Below, piece after piece: positions 1 to 9,584 of a stretch of 64,000 bases of DNA (the first letter of the stretch is position 1; every line of letters begins with the position of its first letter). Under the pieces are notes generated by a model. It was not told the DNA's origin. It did no database searches and saw only the letters and a program-made list of their open reading frames with translations. The position numbers and the translations under genes are program-made. This DNA is from Phytophthora quininea (Eukaryota; Oomycota; Peronosporomycetes; Peronosporales; Peronosporaceae), in assembly GCA_011947345.1 (NCBI GenBank), contig JAAVTG010000039.1, positions 186,001 through 250,000 of the forward strand, given 5' to 3'.

Positions 1-406
1 GGCGAGTGTGATCGGGTGAGCGATCCCTCGATCGTCGTCGAACCCTCCGCCGATCGCGACTTTGGACGGCGCCAAGCCCACCAGAGCTTCCCAACTCGCC
101 AAGAAGAATGACATTTGCGCCACCGTGTCAATGTGGGCGACTGCAACAATGTCGTCGCTATCCATAGAAAGCAGCACGATGGAGCAGGTGGTGGCGTCGT
201 CGGAAGCCACGAGGTCGATGCCGTGGACTGCCGAGGCCACGAACGCCATCTCTTGCGCCAGTACGTGCACGCTGGAGCCGCTGTACGCCCACCACCATAA
301 CCGGTTGGTCGAGAAGCTTCTGTCGTCGCTGTGCAAGCTCCGGGTCAGCGCCCAACGCCTCCAGCGCCGCCGCAGCGTCCAGGATCTGCTCGAACCCGTG
401 CAGCAT
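1..406 (-). CDS. NTAN1: Protein N-terminal asparagine amidohydrolase, 5' part (runs off the left edge)
   Basis: The enzyme deamidates N-terminal Asn to Asp and so starts an Arg/N-degron pathway in the cytosol. The ATG is at 406. The first ~38 codons (HGFEQILDAAAALEAL...) resemble the family N-terminus. From about 290 down to 1 a second frame encodes the hallmark segment SDDATTC, whose Cys aligns with the catalytic Cys of human NTAN1, followed by AHIDT and GGFDDDRG. The two frames do not join: one base too many or two too few lies near 285-300 (a GGTGGTGGG stretch), and no intron of plausible size fits. I take this as a sequence error, though a real break cannot be excluded. The 3' part lies beyond base 1. 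The start codon is 105 bp from the divergent start at 512, so a shared promoter is likely. Family identity is secure; gene integrity is not. Confidence 0.8.
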
Positions 407-479
407 TTTGTATTGTAATATTTGCTGAAATTTTGTGTAAAAATTCCGTCCAGTTCTGAATGGTTCCAGATCACTCGTT

Positions 480-486
480 TCATTCT
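480..486 (+). promoter_or_regulatory. Initiator-like motif TCATTCT before the DUF6818-like gene
   Basis: TCATTCT fits the oomycete initiator consensus YCAYTYY and lies 26 bp before the ATG at 512. It supports that start over in-frame non-ATG codons upstream. The motif is short and can occur by chance. Confidence 0.35.
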
Positions 487-511
487 GTTTCTTTCCAGAT
501 TCTGGCAGAAA

Positions 512-2071
512 ATGAGTTTGCAGCGGCGCGGTGGTCGAGTGCCCGGCGCCGAAGGCTACCACAAGGACGATACGAGCGCGCTGCTGGCGTCGGTGGCACG
601 CGTTGTGCCCACGACCCCGGACGAGTGGGAGCAGGTGCTGCAGGACTACCGAGACACCCACGCGACGCCCAACGCGCGCGCCCAGCGAGACCAAAACTCG
701 CTCAAGTGCAAGTTTAAGCAACTGGCCAAGAGCAACAAGCCCGAGGGCCGCGAGGCCAGCGCCATCATGGAGCAGATCGACGCCAAGCTGGCCAACGGCA
801 AGTGGATGCAGAGACGCGGCGGCAGAGCGCGCGGCGCCGAAGGCTTCTCGGTGCAGGACGCACAGGCGATCCTGGCTTGCGTGCGCCGCGTCCTGCCGGT
901 CTATAGAGAGGACTGGGACCTCACAGCGGAGGAGTACTTCAACACGTACGCCGGGATCAACGACAGGGTCCGGAGGGATGGGCTCTCGCTCAAGAACAAG
1001 TTCCGACAATGGCTTAAATGCGATCTCGAGACGGACGCAGTGTCTCGCCCGGAAGTGAAGGAGGCCAAGGAGATCCAGCAGGAGATTTTAATGAAGATCA
1101 GTCGCACAGGCAAAGACGTGGAGAGTGTGGACGAAGCGCAAGACAACGACGAGAGTAATGCTAGCGAGAGTAAGAGTATTGCTGAAGAGGAGGAAGGTCA
1201 TACCGAGGTGATGGAAGTGAAACACCGACGTGGTGGACGGCCACCTGGATCGGAAGGCTACACCCGCTCGGACACTAAGGCGTTACTGGCCTGTGTGAAG
1301 CAGGTCCTTCCAGGAGGCCCCAACGGCTGGGACCGCGTGCTGCAGTTGTACCGTGTAACCCACGCCACGCCTAACAATCGGTCGGCGAGAGCTGTGTCTG
1401 GGATCAAGAGCAAGTTTCGCCAACTGGTCAACTACAAGGAAGCTGTGGGCCAGGAGCTTCCTCTGGAAGTTTGTGATGCCCGTGCAATCCAACGGGAGAT
1501 CGATCTCAGTGTGAAGCTGGGGAGAAACTCGGAACATGGATCCGCTGCCGTCTTCGTCCATACTGCTACTGCTGTTACGGACGCGAGTGCGCACACGTCG
1601 GCTCCTGTGGTTGCGGCGGACGATTACGAGCATCAAGCAGAATTGCTGCGCACTGAGCATCAGAACAACGAAAACGACGAGCGGCAGAGCGTCGTGGCCG
1701 ATCTTGCGACAGCTTGGACGGATGGAGGCGATCCATTGGGGAAGCGGAAGAAGACCGACCCTGAAGCTGGTGTAGACAACCCAGAAGATGACATCAAGCC
1801 TTCCGAAGTTATAAGCGACGCACTGCGCTCTGAAATCGCCAACAGAGAGCTTGAACTGTTGAGGCAGCGTGAGCAACGAGAAGCCGAGCTGGACTTGTGG
1901 GAAAAGGAGCGAATCCAGCGCGAGAAGCACCGCATGGACATGGAAGCGTGGACGAATGTCTGTGACCGTCTGCGGACGCTGTACCGGGAACAGTCTTCCG
2001 AGCAGAATCCTGAGATCGCGGGCGACATCGACGACGAGATCAATTTCTCAAGAATAAGAAGCAGCGACTAG
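512..2071 (+). CDS. Protein with three tandem DUF6818-like domains and a C-terminal coiled coil
   Basis: Single-exon gene of 519 aa. Three copies of a ~68-residue module lie at about residues 5-71, 101-168 and 239-308. Each opens with RRGGR-x-x-G-x-EG[YF], continues with an Asp-rich helix and LL/ILA-x-V-x-x-V-[LV]P, then a W in 'xxW', and ends with K-x-KFRQL/W. This is the pattern of the DUF6818 family, common in oomycetes and Myb/SANT-like in appearance. Acidic linkers separate the copies. Residues ~430-480 (ELELLRQREQREAELDLW...) should form a charged coiled coil. A DNA-binding or transposase-derived regulatory role is an inference; the function is not established. The ATG at 512 was chosen because the first module starts four residues later and an initiator motif lies 26 bp upstream. 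Confidence 0.8.
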   Translation: MSLQRRGGRVPGAEGYHKDDTSALLASVARVVPTTPDEWEQVLQDYRDTHATPNARAQRDQNSLKCKFKQLAKSNKPEGREASAIMEQIDAKLANGKWMQRRGGRARGAEGFSVQDAQAILACVRRVLPVYREDWDLTAEEYFNTYAGINDRVRRDGLSLKNKFRQWLKCDLETDAVSRPEVKEAKEIQQEILMKISRTGKDVESVDEAQDNDESNASESKSIAEEEEGHTEVMEVKHRRGGRPPGSEGYTRSDTKALLACVKQVLPGGPNGWDRVLQLYRVTHATPNNRSARAVSGIKSKFRQLVNYKEAVGQELPLEVCDARAIQREIDLSVKLGRNSEHGSAAVFVHTATAVTDASAHTSAPVVAADDYEHQAELLRTEHQNNENDERQSVVADLATAWTDGGDPLGKRKKTDPEAGVDNPEDDIKPSEVISDALRSEIANRELELLRQREQREAELDLWEKERIQREKHRMDMEAWTNVCDRLRTLYREQSSEQNPEIAGDIDDEINFSRIRSSD

Positions 2072-2182
2072 CGGACATGCTGTAGCCGCGAACGTTAACT
2101 TCAAAACAACGGCCCCTTGTCGACTTCCTTACCCGTGTATGAAACTGCATTTACTGTTAGTGAGTGGTAGTACGAAAACTAT

Positions 2183-5100
2183 TCATCTGCACGTTGTCTT
2201 ACGTGGCCAGTTGTTTGTCCTGCGCGTTGTCTTCATCATCCCCCTTTCCTCTGACGATCCGTAATTTGCCGATGCATTCTTGTCAACCGCGAGCGGCGAG
2301 AATATTAATTTTGCGCCTTGATGAGTTGTCAATGAGATTCTGCGCTTGGCTTTTGCAGGCAGCGGCATACTATCGTCCACATTTTCGTCGTTATTATCAT
2401 CAGCACCACCAAATGGATCAGGCTTGCCGCAAGAAACTGGCGACGTCGAGAAGCTGCCGGAGTCACTCAAATCCACGAAGTTTAGTCTTGGCTTTTCTGG
2501 CTTCACCGACGTCTCGCTCGTAGGAGGAGAAGCGTTATCCTTTGCGGAGGACAAATATCCATCATCTGCCGATAAAAACTCGTAGTCTTTCCCTGAGGAA
2601 GACGACGACAAAGATAAACGCTTAGAGCTCGAGATCGGCGAAGGCGATGGCTGCGGGTTTTCCCGTGGTGAAGCGCTGCTTGTGGATCTTCGAGAAGACA
2701 GCGATCGGGGGCCACAGCCACTATGCCATTGTAGCTTCCTCGTCGCTTTATATTTCCTTCATACGGAATGGGCACTCCACCATTCTTGCGCTGCAAACGT
2801 TCGTGGGCTTGACGTTGGGCTGCGGTGGAACCGTGGGCAATCCCGGCGTTGGGACTCGGAGTTCTTTTGCTTTTATAGAGTGCGGTGATGACCCAGTGCT
2901 TCCTGGATTCTGGCCGTCGCGGCTCGCTGCTTCCGGAATACCGGCTCGTATACCAGGATAGGACGGTGATAACGTGCGAATCGGGAACGACACTCTTGCT
3001 TCTGACAGTGCGTCGGAATATAAGTGAAGACGATGTTTGGGACGGACCTTCACGTGTAACACTTCATCAGGAATAATGTGGAGGGGCGACAGTACCTCGA
3101 CACCATCCGCAGTGGTGATACCTGCTCAATAGTGATAACATAGTAGCCGTTAATCACACAGGATGAATTCAACATGAGGTACCTCAACTTACATTCAACA
3201 CTGTGGACGTGAAGCATGCGTCGGATATTGTCATGCAAAACCTTCTGGCTCCACGTCTTGTTCGCCACGAAGCGAACTTTCCGAGGGCTTTTAATCCCTC
3301 AACGACTAGCGTCACGCACACGGACCCTTCTGTAGCAATGTCAATCGACAAGCGGCGTCGAACTCGATCCACGAGCGGACCCGAAATCACTCGATACATC
3401 GCATTCGAGAAAATGTTGGCGTTCAATACACTTTCTTCATCTGATACTTCGTGAGAGTCTTTGTCGTGGATGTGATCATCGCCTGTAACGGATGACGAAG
3501 TGCTGTGCGATTCTTCCCCTTCACTGCCATCCAACAGACTGTCATGCCTCGACTCTTCCGATTTACTGGTAACATGCTCGTCTTGTGCAGCTTGAATTCC
3601 GTGGTTGGACACGTCATAGGCAAATGTCACGCCACATACAATCAACGGCCCAAAAATGACACCCTTGAGATAACACACAGCAACCAAATTAGCCCACAGC
3701 TCATCAAAACTTTTCACGAGGGCAAGTACAGGCGTACCTCAAAGCCGAAAACATACACGCCGAACACGACGCTCAGTGCAGAAACATACGAGTTCAAAGC
3801 CACGATACTCTTCTCGTACAGCATGTCGTCCAGCACAGTGAAAGCCACGTATTGAACGACAAACAACACTATTGCCTTCACAACTGACGTTGTGATCCCG
3901 ATAGAAATGACCCACGGAACGCATACCAAATACGGAGGGATGATCGGCACAATTGAGATGAAGAAGGTGACCGTGGTTGCGAGGTACATGAAGTCGGCAT
4001 TCTGCGTAAAAATGAAGAAACACACGCACAACATCAGCATACCAAAAAGCACGCATAAAAGCAGTCGAGAACGCACCACTATTGTGAAGGAGACCATAGT
4101 GACAATGGCGTGAATGCTGGACATCTTCAGTGGTAGAAAGAAAACGCCTTCAATCACCTTTCGTAAGGAACGAACGACTTGTGGCCTCTTTTCAACTTGA
4201 ATCGGCAAAAGATCCTCAACGAATCTCTGGATAGGGTCCCATTGCGTACACAGCAGGTAAAATAGCGACGAAATGAAGAAGAACGACCGGACGCCAAGAC
4301 TGACGAACGCGATGAGCAGCGTGAAGATGAGAAACACCAACTGTGCCACCGACCCCACTGCAATGCTGCTCACTTCCAGCCCCTTCGACGTCCAATCCGT
4401 CAGCTGCACCGATGTTAGGTTGACAGAATCCACTTTTGCATACGCCAGAGTCACCGCTTGCACGAGCGTCATGTTTTCTGGCAGGCTCAGCTTCGAGAAG
4501 AGTGATACTTGTGACGTGGCATTACCATCGCTGGATTTGGCATCCAGGTAGTAAGTCTTGACCAAACTCTTAAGCGGCGGCCACCACATTGTGTCGTTGT
4601 AATTGTCCTCAACACCGCTCACAGCTTGGGATATCATGGCGCGACTGTTTTCAACTTGCTCACTCCAGACTTGACGCGTGCGTTCATCGTTAATGAAGTT
4701 GTCCTGCACCCAATCCGATAGATCCGTGGCAGCTCGACTCCCTTCCAGGTAGCTCTCAGTGCCAAGGAACAGAATGACGAATGCACCCTAGCAATCCCAA
4801 ACGAGCGTGAGTCCTTACAATTACAACAAACCATCGTCGTCACCACTTACAGTAATGAAGAACCCTAAAATGAGCAGCACTGACACGAGCACCTCGTCGG
4901 AAATGAAGTAGCGGTAGTAAAACACGCGTCGATCCAGAATCTTGATGAGACTCAGCGCTACGATCCAAAAGCCGATGATGACGTTCAAGAAAGATACCCA
5001 TGAGTACATGCGCATCCATATCGACACGGCGCCGATCAGTGAGAAGAGAAAGATGCCGTAGTTCAGGAACAATTCCTTGGCAGTGCGACGGAGCCGTCGT

Positions 5101-5556
5101 GCGGGTGGCTGATGAAGATTTCGGCCGACTTAGAGAACACGCAGGTCAGAAAGCCCTGCCCACATAAACAACAAAATAAGTATCTAATGAGATTGCTGCA
5201 CCTTTCTATCATCGCAACAAAGCTTTTCATACGTAGCGTTCCACGTCGGCGTCGTCGCTGAGGTATTTGAGCACCGAGACGACGTTGTTCTTGGCTTGGC
5301 GCAGCGCCTGGCTGCACAGGATGGCCCAGACAATGAGCCGTAAGTAGTTCTCGAACAGCAGGAAGTTGAAGTAGAAGAGCACGAGGATCAGCGCCGTCGA
5401 GATGTTGCCGATCAGCTGCAAAGGCGATGTAAACAGTAATCAGACACACGAAGTGATAACCGCAGCTCGCAGCAAGCAGCGGCGTACGACCCGCACTGCG
5501 TACAGCGCACAGCAGCAACGCACCTGGGCCAGGATCATCTCGACGAACTCCGCCAT
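2183..5556 (-). CDS. TMEM245: TMEM245-like multi-pass membrane protein (AI-2E transporter superfamily)
   Basis: Five exons join in phase: 5556-5524, 5415-5233, 5108-4851, 4787-3738 and 3663-3193, with GT...AG introns of 63-124 bp. The product begins MAEFVEMILAQ and has N-terminal membrane helices. A large extracellular loop follows (WWPPLKSLVKTYYLD...), then a further set of helices containing VPIIPPYLVCVPW and FGFE/GVIFGPLIVC. Those last motifs match the conserved C-terminal core of TMEM245 and the AI-2E transport family. Transport activity in eukaryotes is not established. After the core comes a long acidic/Ser-rich tail absent from animal TMEM245. Past 3193 (donor GTAAGT) three coding-looking frames overlap down to 2183. 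One reading uses an acceptor at 3096 and a 55-bp intron near 2750. Another stops at ~3050. The 3' end is therefore uncertain. Confidence 0.75.
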
Positions 5557-5937
5557 GGCGATTGCTTGGTGGTGACGACGCCCCCGTTCACTCGCCTGAT
5601 TCCGCTGCCGCCAAATTCTGCGAGCTGCGCATTTTGTGGCCACGGCTCGCGTATACTCGGATCAAGTCAACATAACGGCGAATCCACGGCGTGTGCGGGG
5701 AATACGCCACGCCCATTCGCCGAAAATTGGGACCCATCTCGGATTGGCTAATATTCATATCAAGTATGACAGGCTGTTCTGAACAGGATTGACCAGTGCA
5801 CATAGACACGAAATCAAAAATATTACACTTGCAGAGGTGTTTGAAGTTGCTGTGATGGGCATAAGTCGCCAGTGCAATAGATACGAGGCGCACCGCCCTC
5901 AAGAGGACAAGGCGTCCTCTTGCCGTCGCCAACTGAC
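5557..5937. other. Intergenic region, no gene seen
   Basis: Lies between the TMEM245-like start and the stop of the acidic coiled-coil gene. An open frame on the minus strand (5588-5959) has no recognisable composition or homology and overlaps the end of the next gene. I see no RNA gene or repeat. Confidence 0.5.
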
Positions 5938-7080
5938 TCAGCGGCCGAACAGCAGACACTGGATGGCCTCCATCTCCCGCTGCTCGTCGGTTTTGCTGTC
6001 GTCGTCGTCGCCGTCGTCGTCTACAGCGCCCACTCTCGACCGCATCGACCTCGCCGAGTTGAAGAGCTCTGCGTTGCTTCGCTTGTGAGCAGAACTCGCA
6101 ACGGATCCAATGCCGGCCTCAGAGACGAGGCTGTTACTGATGGCTGCCGCATTCTCGTCGTGGAATTGGTAAGGCGCTGCCGCAGAGAGTTTGTTGCTGC
6201 CCAGCACCATCGAGCTGGCGCGGGCCGTATGCGAGTGAACCTTGCTGTTGTGGCGCACTGCGCCATGATATTCGTCCTCGCTGCTGCTCTCGCCGCCACT
6301 AACCGCGCCGTCCCCTCGATCCATTACTGTGCATTGTCGAATTTTGGCAGCAGATCGCTCGTTCAGGACAGCTCCACCTCGCGTCGACTTTCGCTGCAGC
6401 TTGGACGTCTCGTTGGAAGAGCGCGCTGGTAACACCACCGACGCCTCTGCTCGTCGTGCAGAGGAGTCCCGACGAGATGGTGGAGCCTTGCGCGACACGT
6501 CCAAGTCAGATGCCTTGACCAAATCGTGCAAGCTTAGTCCAGCTGGCCTTGGCTTCTGTGGGGGTGGTTTGTCAGCGGCAACCCTGGAGTTTGTCGCTGC
6601 GGGCAGGGCGTCCTCGGCGACAACAGCGTCCGGTGAGCATTTGGGCTGCTCCATCTGCAGCGGTAATACATCGTTGTCGGTCTGCACGCTTGTTTCCACT
6701 CGTTCGCTGCGAGCTTCCTCCTCGGCCTTGCAACGTGCAGCCTCCTGCTCGTCGCGCTCTTGCTTTTCGCGCGCGAGTCGATCTAGCGTCGCCTGTCGCT
6801 CTGCGGAGAAGCGGAACTGCAGCCGCATCTTGACCTTGTCCATGTCGGCCATCATGCGCCGCATCGCTTCAACGTCGGCCCGCACGCGCTGGCGGCGCTC
6901 GATCTCCTGCTGCTCTGCTAGACCATCGTCGTCGTCTTCCTCCTCCTCGCCACTGCCGCTGCTGCCCTCGCCGCTGCTCTCCGAGTCGTAGCCACTGCCA
7001 GAGCCATCGCTGCCACTGTCACTCAGCTGCTCCCCATCGTCGTCGCTAGCGCTCGCTGCCAGATCTTGCTCTGCGGCCAT
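5938..7080 (-). CDS. Acidic, low-complexity protein with a central coiled coil; function unknown
   Basis: Intact single-exon gene of 380 aa with its ATG at 7080. Residues 1-55 are almost entirely Ser, Asp, Glu and Gly (SDSGSDGSGSGYDSESS, EEEEDDDD). Residues ~55-125 form a charged helix (EIERRQRVRADVEAMRR, FSAERQATLDRLAREKQ). The middle is Ser/Lys/Arg-rich with several possible phosphosites. The end has another acidic run (DDDGDDDDSKTDEQREMEAIQCLLFGR). I recognise no domain. The composition resembles nuclear scaffold or splicing-associated proteins, but that is only an analogy. A GC-rich 5' flank precedes it, and the 960-bp gap to the next gene leaves ample room for a promoter. Confidence 0.65.
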   Translation of the reverse strand: MAAEQDLAASASDDDGEQLSDSGSDGSGSGYDSESSGEGSSGSGEEEEDDDDGLAEQQEIERRQRVRADVEAMRRMMADMDKVKMRLQFRFSAERQATLDRLAREKQERDEQEAARCKAEEEARSERVETSVQTDNDVLPLQMEQPKCSPDAVVAEDALPAATNSRVAADKPPPQKPRPAGLSLHDLVKASDLDVSRKAPPSRRDSSARRAEASVVLPARSSNETSKLQRKSTRGGAVLNERSAAKIRQCTVMDRGDGAVSGGESSSEDEYHGAVRHNSKVHSHTARASSMVLGSNKLSAAAPYQFHDENAAAISNSLVSEAGIGSVASSAHKRSNAELFNSARSMRSRVGAVDDDGDDDDSKTDEQREMEAIQCLLFGR

Positions 7081-8040
7081 GGGAGGTCAACGACGCTTCA
7101 CATCCCTGTTCGGCATCACGGCTACCCTTGCGCTTCGACTAAGTGCGACGCGGGGCGCGCGGTGATTGGCTGAAAAGCGCAACTGCGCGACCATTGTCGC
7201 GTTGTGGTGACTGAGGTGCCACTGTCACATAGCCAGTTGTAGGAGCTTGGCTCAGCGCGGGCCGAGGCTGAGGCTGGCAGTGCAAGCTGCTGGCCTTGCC
7301 ACTCCCGCGTGGAGCGAACGAGATCGATCCTTCGCGCCGCCCGTCAATTCGGGCAGGTCGCGGAGAGACCGTGACCGTGGCAGCGGGGCGGCGGTGCCGT
7401 CTTCAAGGTGGGCGGAGATCCATCCAGCCGTCAAAGAGCAACGCGATCAAGTGGTCCAGAGCCGGCCGTTGCCCCAACTCCATCAAGCGATCGCTTGGCA
7501 CGACCAAACAGACCGCGGGGCCGGCACGTACCGCAGCAGCAGCAGCAACGACGGCTGAAAGGCTCACCTCCAGCCTCGCGCGCTCACAGCGTGACAGGTG
7601 GCAAGGCTGATCAAGCGCCCACCTCTCCCCGCCCGAGCACAGCGTGAGGTTGTTCACATCTTGCGGCCCTAGCCCGCATGTTGCCGCCAAGCACATTGCC
7701 CCTCTCCCTTTCAAAAAACACTTGGCGTTTGTATACCGCCTGCCGGTCTGAGACCTGCCGCTATCACATCCCCGCCAAATTCGCTCATTGTAGCCATCTG
7801 ATAGCTCACAAATTGCAAGACACAGGCCGTTTCGCCTGTCAAACTCGGTGCGTGCAGGAGTTCAGTTCCACGCCACGTACGTTGATTGGCTTGTCGGGCA
7901 AAGAGAGAGGAGACGCAGCACTCAAAGTAAGGACGTGGCTTCTTGGCTCAGTCGTCCAGCCGCCTCAATCTCCAATTTCCCTCGAGCCCGGCAAGGACCA
8001 ACACTCTCCAAGACTCCAGGAAGAAGAGAGATCAATTGCC
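7081..8040. other. Intergenic region between divergent genes
   Basis: GC-rich and without a convincing open frame. It must hold the promoters of the acidic protein gene (-) and the membrane protein gene (+). A GCTCATT heptamer at 7783-7789 matches the first bases of the oomycete core promoter motif GCTCATTYYNCAWTTT, but the rest of that motif is not present. Confidence 0.4.
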
Positions 8041-9385
8041 ATGCGCATCTCGAGTGTGTTTCTGCTGGCTGCGGCCGCGTTCTCGGCCATGTCGCTGCCC
8101 TCGACCGAGGCCAGCGTCGTGGTGGTCGACCACGCCAACCGCGTGGCTGCCTTCGACGCTGCCATGATCCACTCGTCGCACGAGTCGCGTGTGCTGGCTG
8201 GCTCCCCATCGGCTGAGGATGAATTGGTCGCCGAGGCTGCGGACGAGAAGCCCAAGAAGAAGAAAAAGAAGAAAAAGCCACCAGCACGCCTGAGCCAACG
8301 GATCCAGTCCTCACTGAGGCACCTGTAGAAGAAGAGCCCGCCACGGAGCCGCCTACGGACGCCCCTAAGAAGACCAAGAAGAAGAAATCGACCGGCACCC
8401 CCGCTCCCACTGAGGAGATGATCGAGGAGACGCCGGCCCCTGCTACGAAGAAGTCGACGGCTACCACGACCGAGTCGTCGGAGACTTCCGATGATGCCGA
8501 CACCACGGACGACACAAAGAGCGTCTCGGATAAGAAGATTAAAGGCAACAAGAACGAGGGTATCATTGATGGCTCTTCGGAAGGTAGCGCTGAAATCGAC
8601 AAGATCGACCTACGTAATGAGGACGGCTGGGTGTCGGTGTACGACGACCCTCCACTACTTGTGATCAAGGCGTCGCTGTATGCCTTCATCTCCTACAACG
8701 ACACGGAGGTGTGTGACACATTCAACATGACCATGAACGCTGTGGAGCAGAAGGCGGAAGAGAACGGACGCTTCTCGTACCACGTTGTGGCCTACATCAA
8801 CTGCACCAAGGACGGCGAAGACGAGACCCAGGGTCGCTTCGTCTTGAACTTCATCCCTGAGGGCAAGCGTCTACTGCTTACCGAGTGTGGTCACCGTGAG
8901 GAGGGCGAGATTGTCAACTGGCTCCGCATCCAGGAGGAGGTGCCCGAGTGCATGACCCCGTCGCAGCGCAAGAGTTCCTTGCTCAGCCGATGAAGCACAT
9001 TCACGCTAGCAACGGCACCACCTCCGACACAGAGGCTGTCAAGACGGATTTCTTCTCTGTACTGGAAAACCTCGATGGCGAAGAAGTTGCCATTGTGGGA
9101 GGTACCAGTGTCATGCTGATTGCAGTTGTCGTCGTCCTGGTCGTGTTTGTATTGCGCAAGCGCAAGGCACAGAAGGACCTGGAGCGAACGATTGCTGGCG
9201 CCAAGGCCGAGCACGCTGTCGAGGACGACGATGTGCAGGTGGAGGAGGAGGAGAAGGCCACGAAGGAGCGGAAGGGTCTGATGGACAGTTCCAAGGCCAA
9301 GTCGGATGACCCTGACATGGAGGAGGGCTCGTTCGTGAACTCCCCGCTGTGCGCGTGTAAGCGAAGCTTCCAGTTGATCTGGTAG
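8041..9385 (+). CDS. Single-pass type I membrane protein with Lys/Thr/Pro-rich stalk (two apparent frame slips)
   Basis: The ATG at 8041 starts a clear signal peptide (MRISSVFLLAAAAFSAMSLP...). The first frame runs to a Lys tract at ~8250-8280. Coding then continues one base back as a Thr/Pro/Glu/Lys stalk, and from 8418 as a folded segment with two Cys-containing stretches (NDTEVCDTFNMTMN, YHVVAYINCTKDGE) and N-glycosylation sites. Near 8950-8990 the frame slips again by one missing base. The last frame encodes a transmembrane helix (VAIVGGTSVMLIAVVVVL), an RKRK stop-transfer and an acidic cytoplasmic tail that ends at 9385. Both slips go in the same direction as those in conserved genes of this window, so I treat the gene as intact. 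I do not recognise the extracellular domain. It may be a surface receptor-like protein restricted to oomycetes. Confidence 0.6.
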
Positions 9386-9584
9386 TTGGCGTCTCGAGGA
9401 CAAATGCCGAAGTCGACCGTAGATTTTGAATTGGGAGAGGAGATGACTGCGTGCGCGGTCCTAGCTAGGTAGCTTCCTTGCCGACTTGTGCAACCACGAG
9501 GCGTGCTTGCATGGTTCCGATGTGTTCTATTACATTTTGTGTTGAAATATATTGGCGCTAGCAGTGTTTCAGTCCTCTTCCGTC

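Noticed and set aside
158..1009. 283-codon minus-strand frame
   Set aside because: Antisense to the DUF6818-like gene for most of its length. Only its last part coincides with the true NTAN1 start.
8250..8285. Programmed ribosomal frameshift in the Lys tract
   Set aside because: Similar one-base slips occur at many unrelated runs in conserved single-frame genes, so a sequence error is the simpler explanation.
7922..8689. 255-codon minus-strand Ser/Val-rich frame
   Set aside because: Antisense to the membrane protein gene. The + strand has a signal peptide and a coherent domain order.
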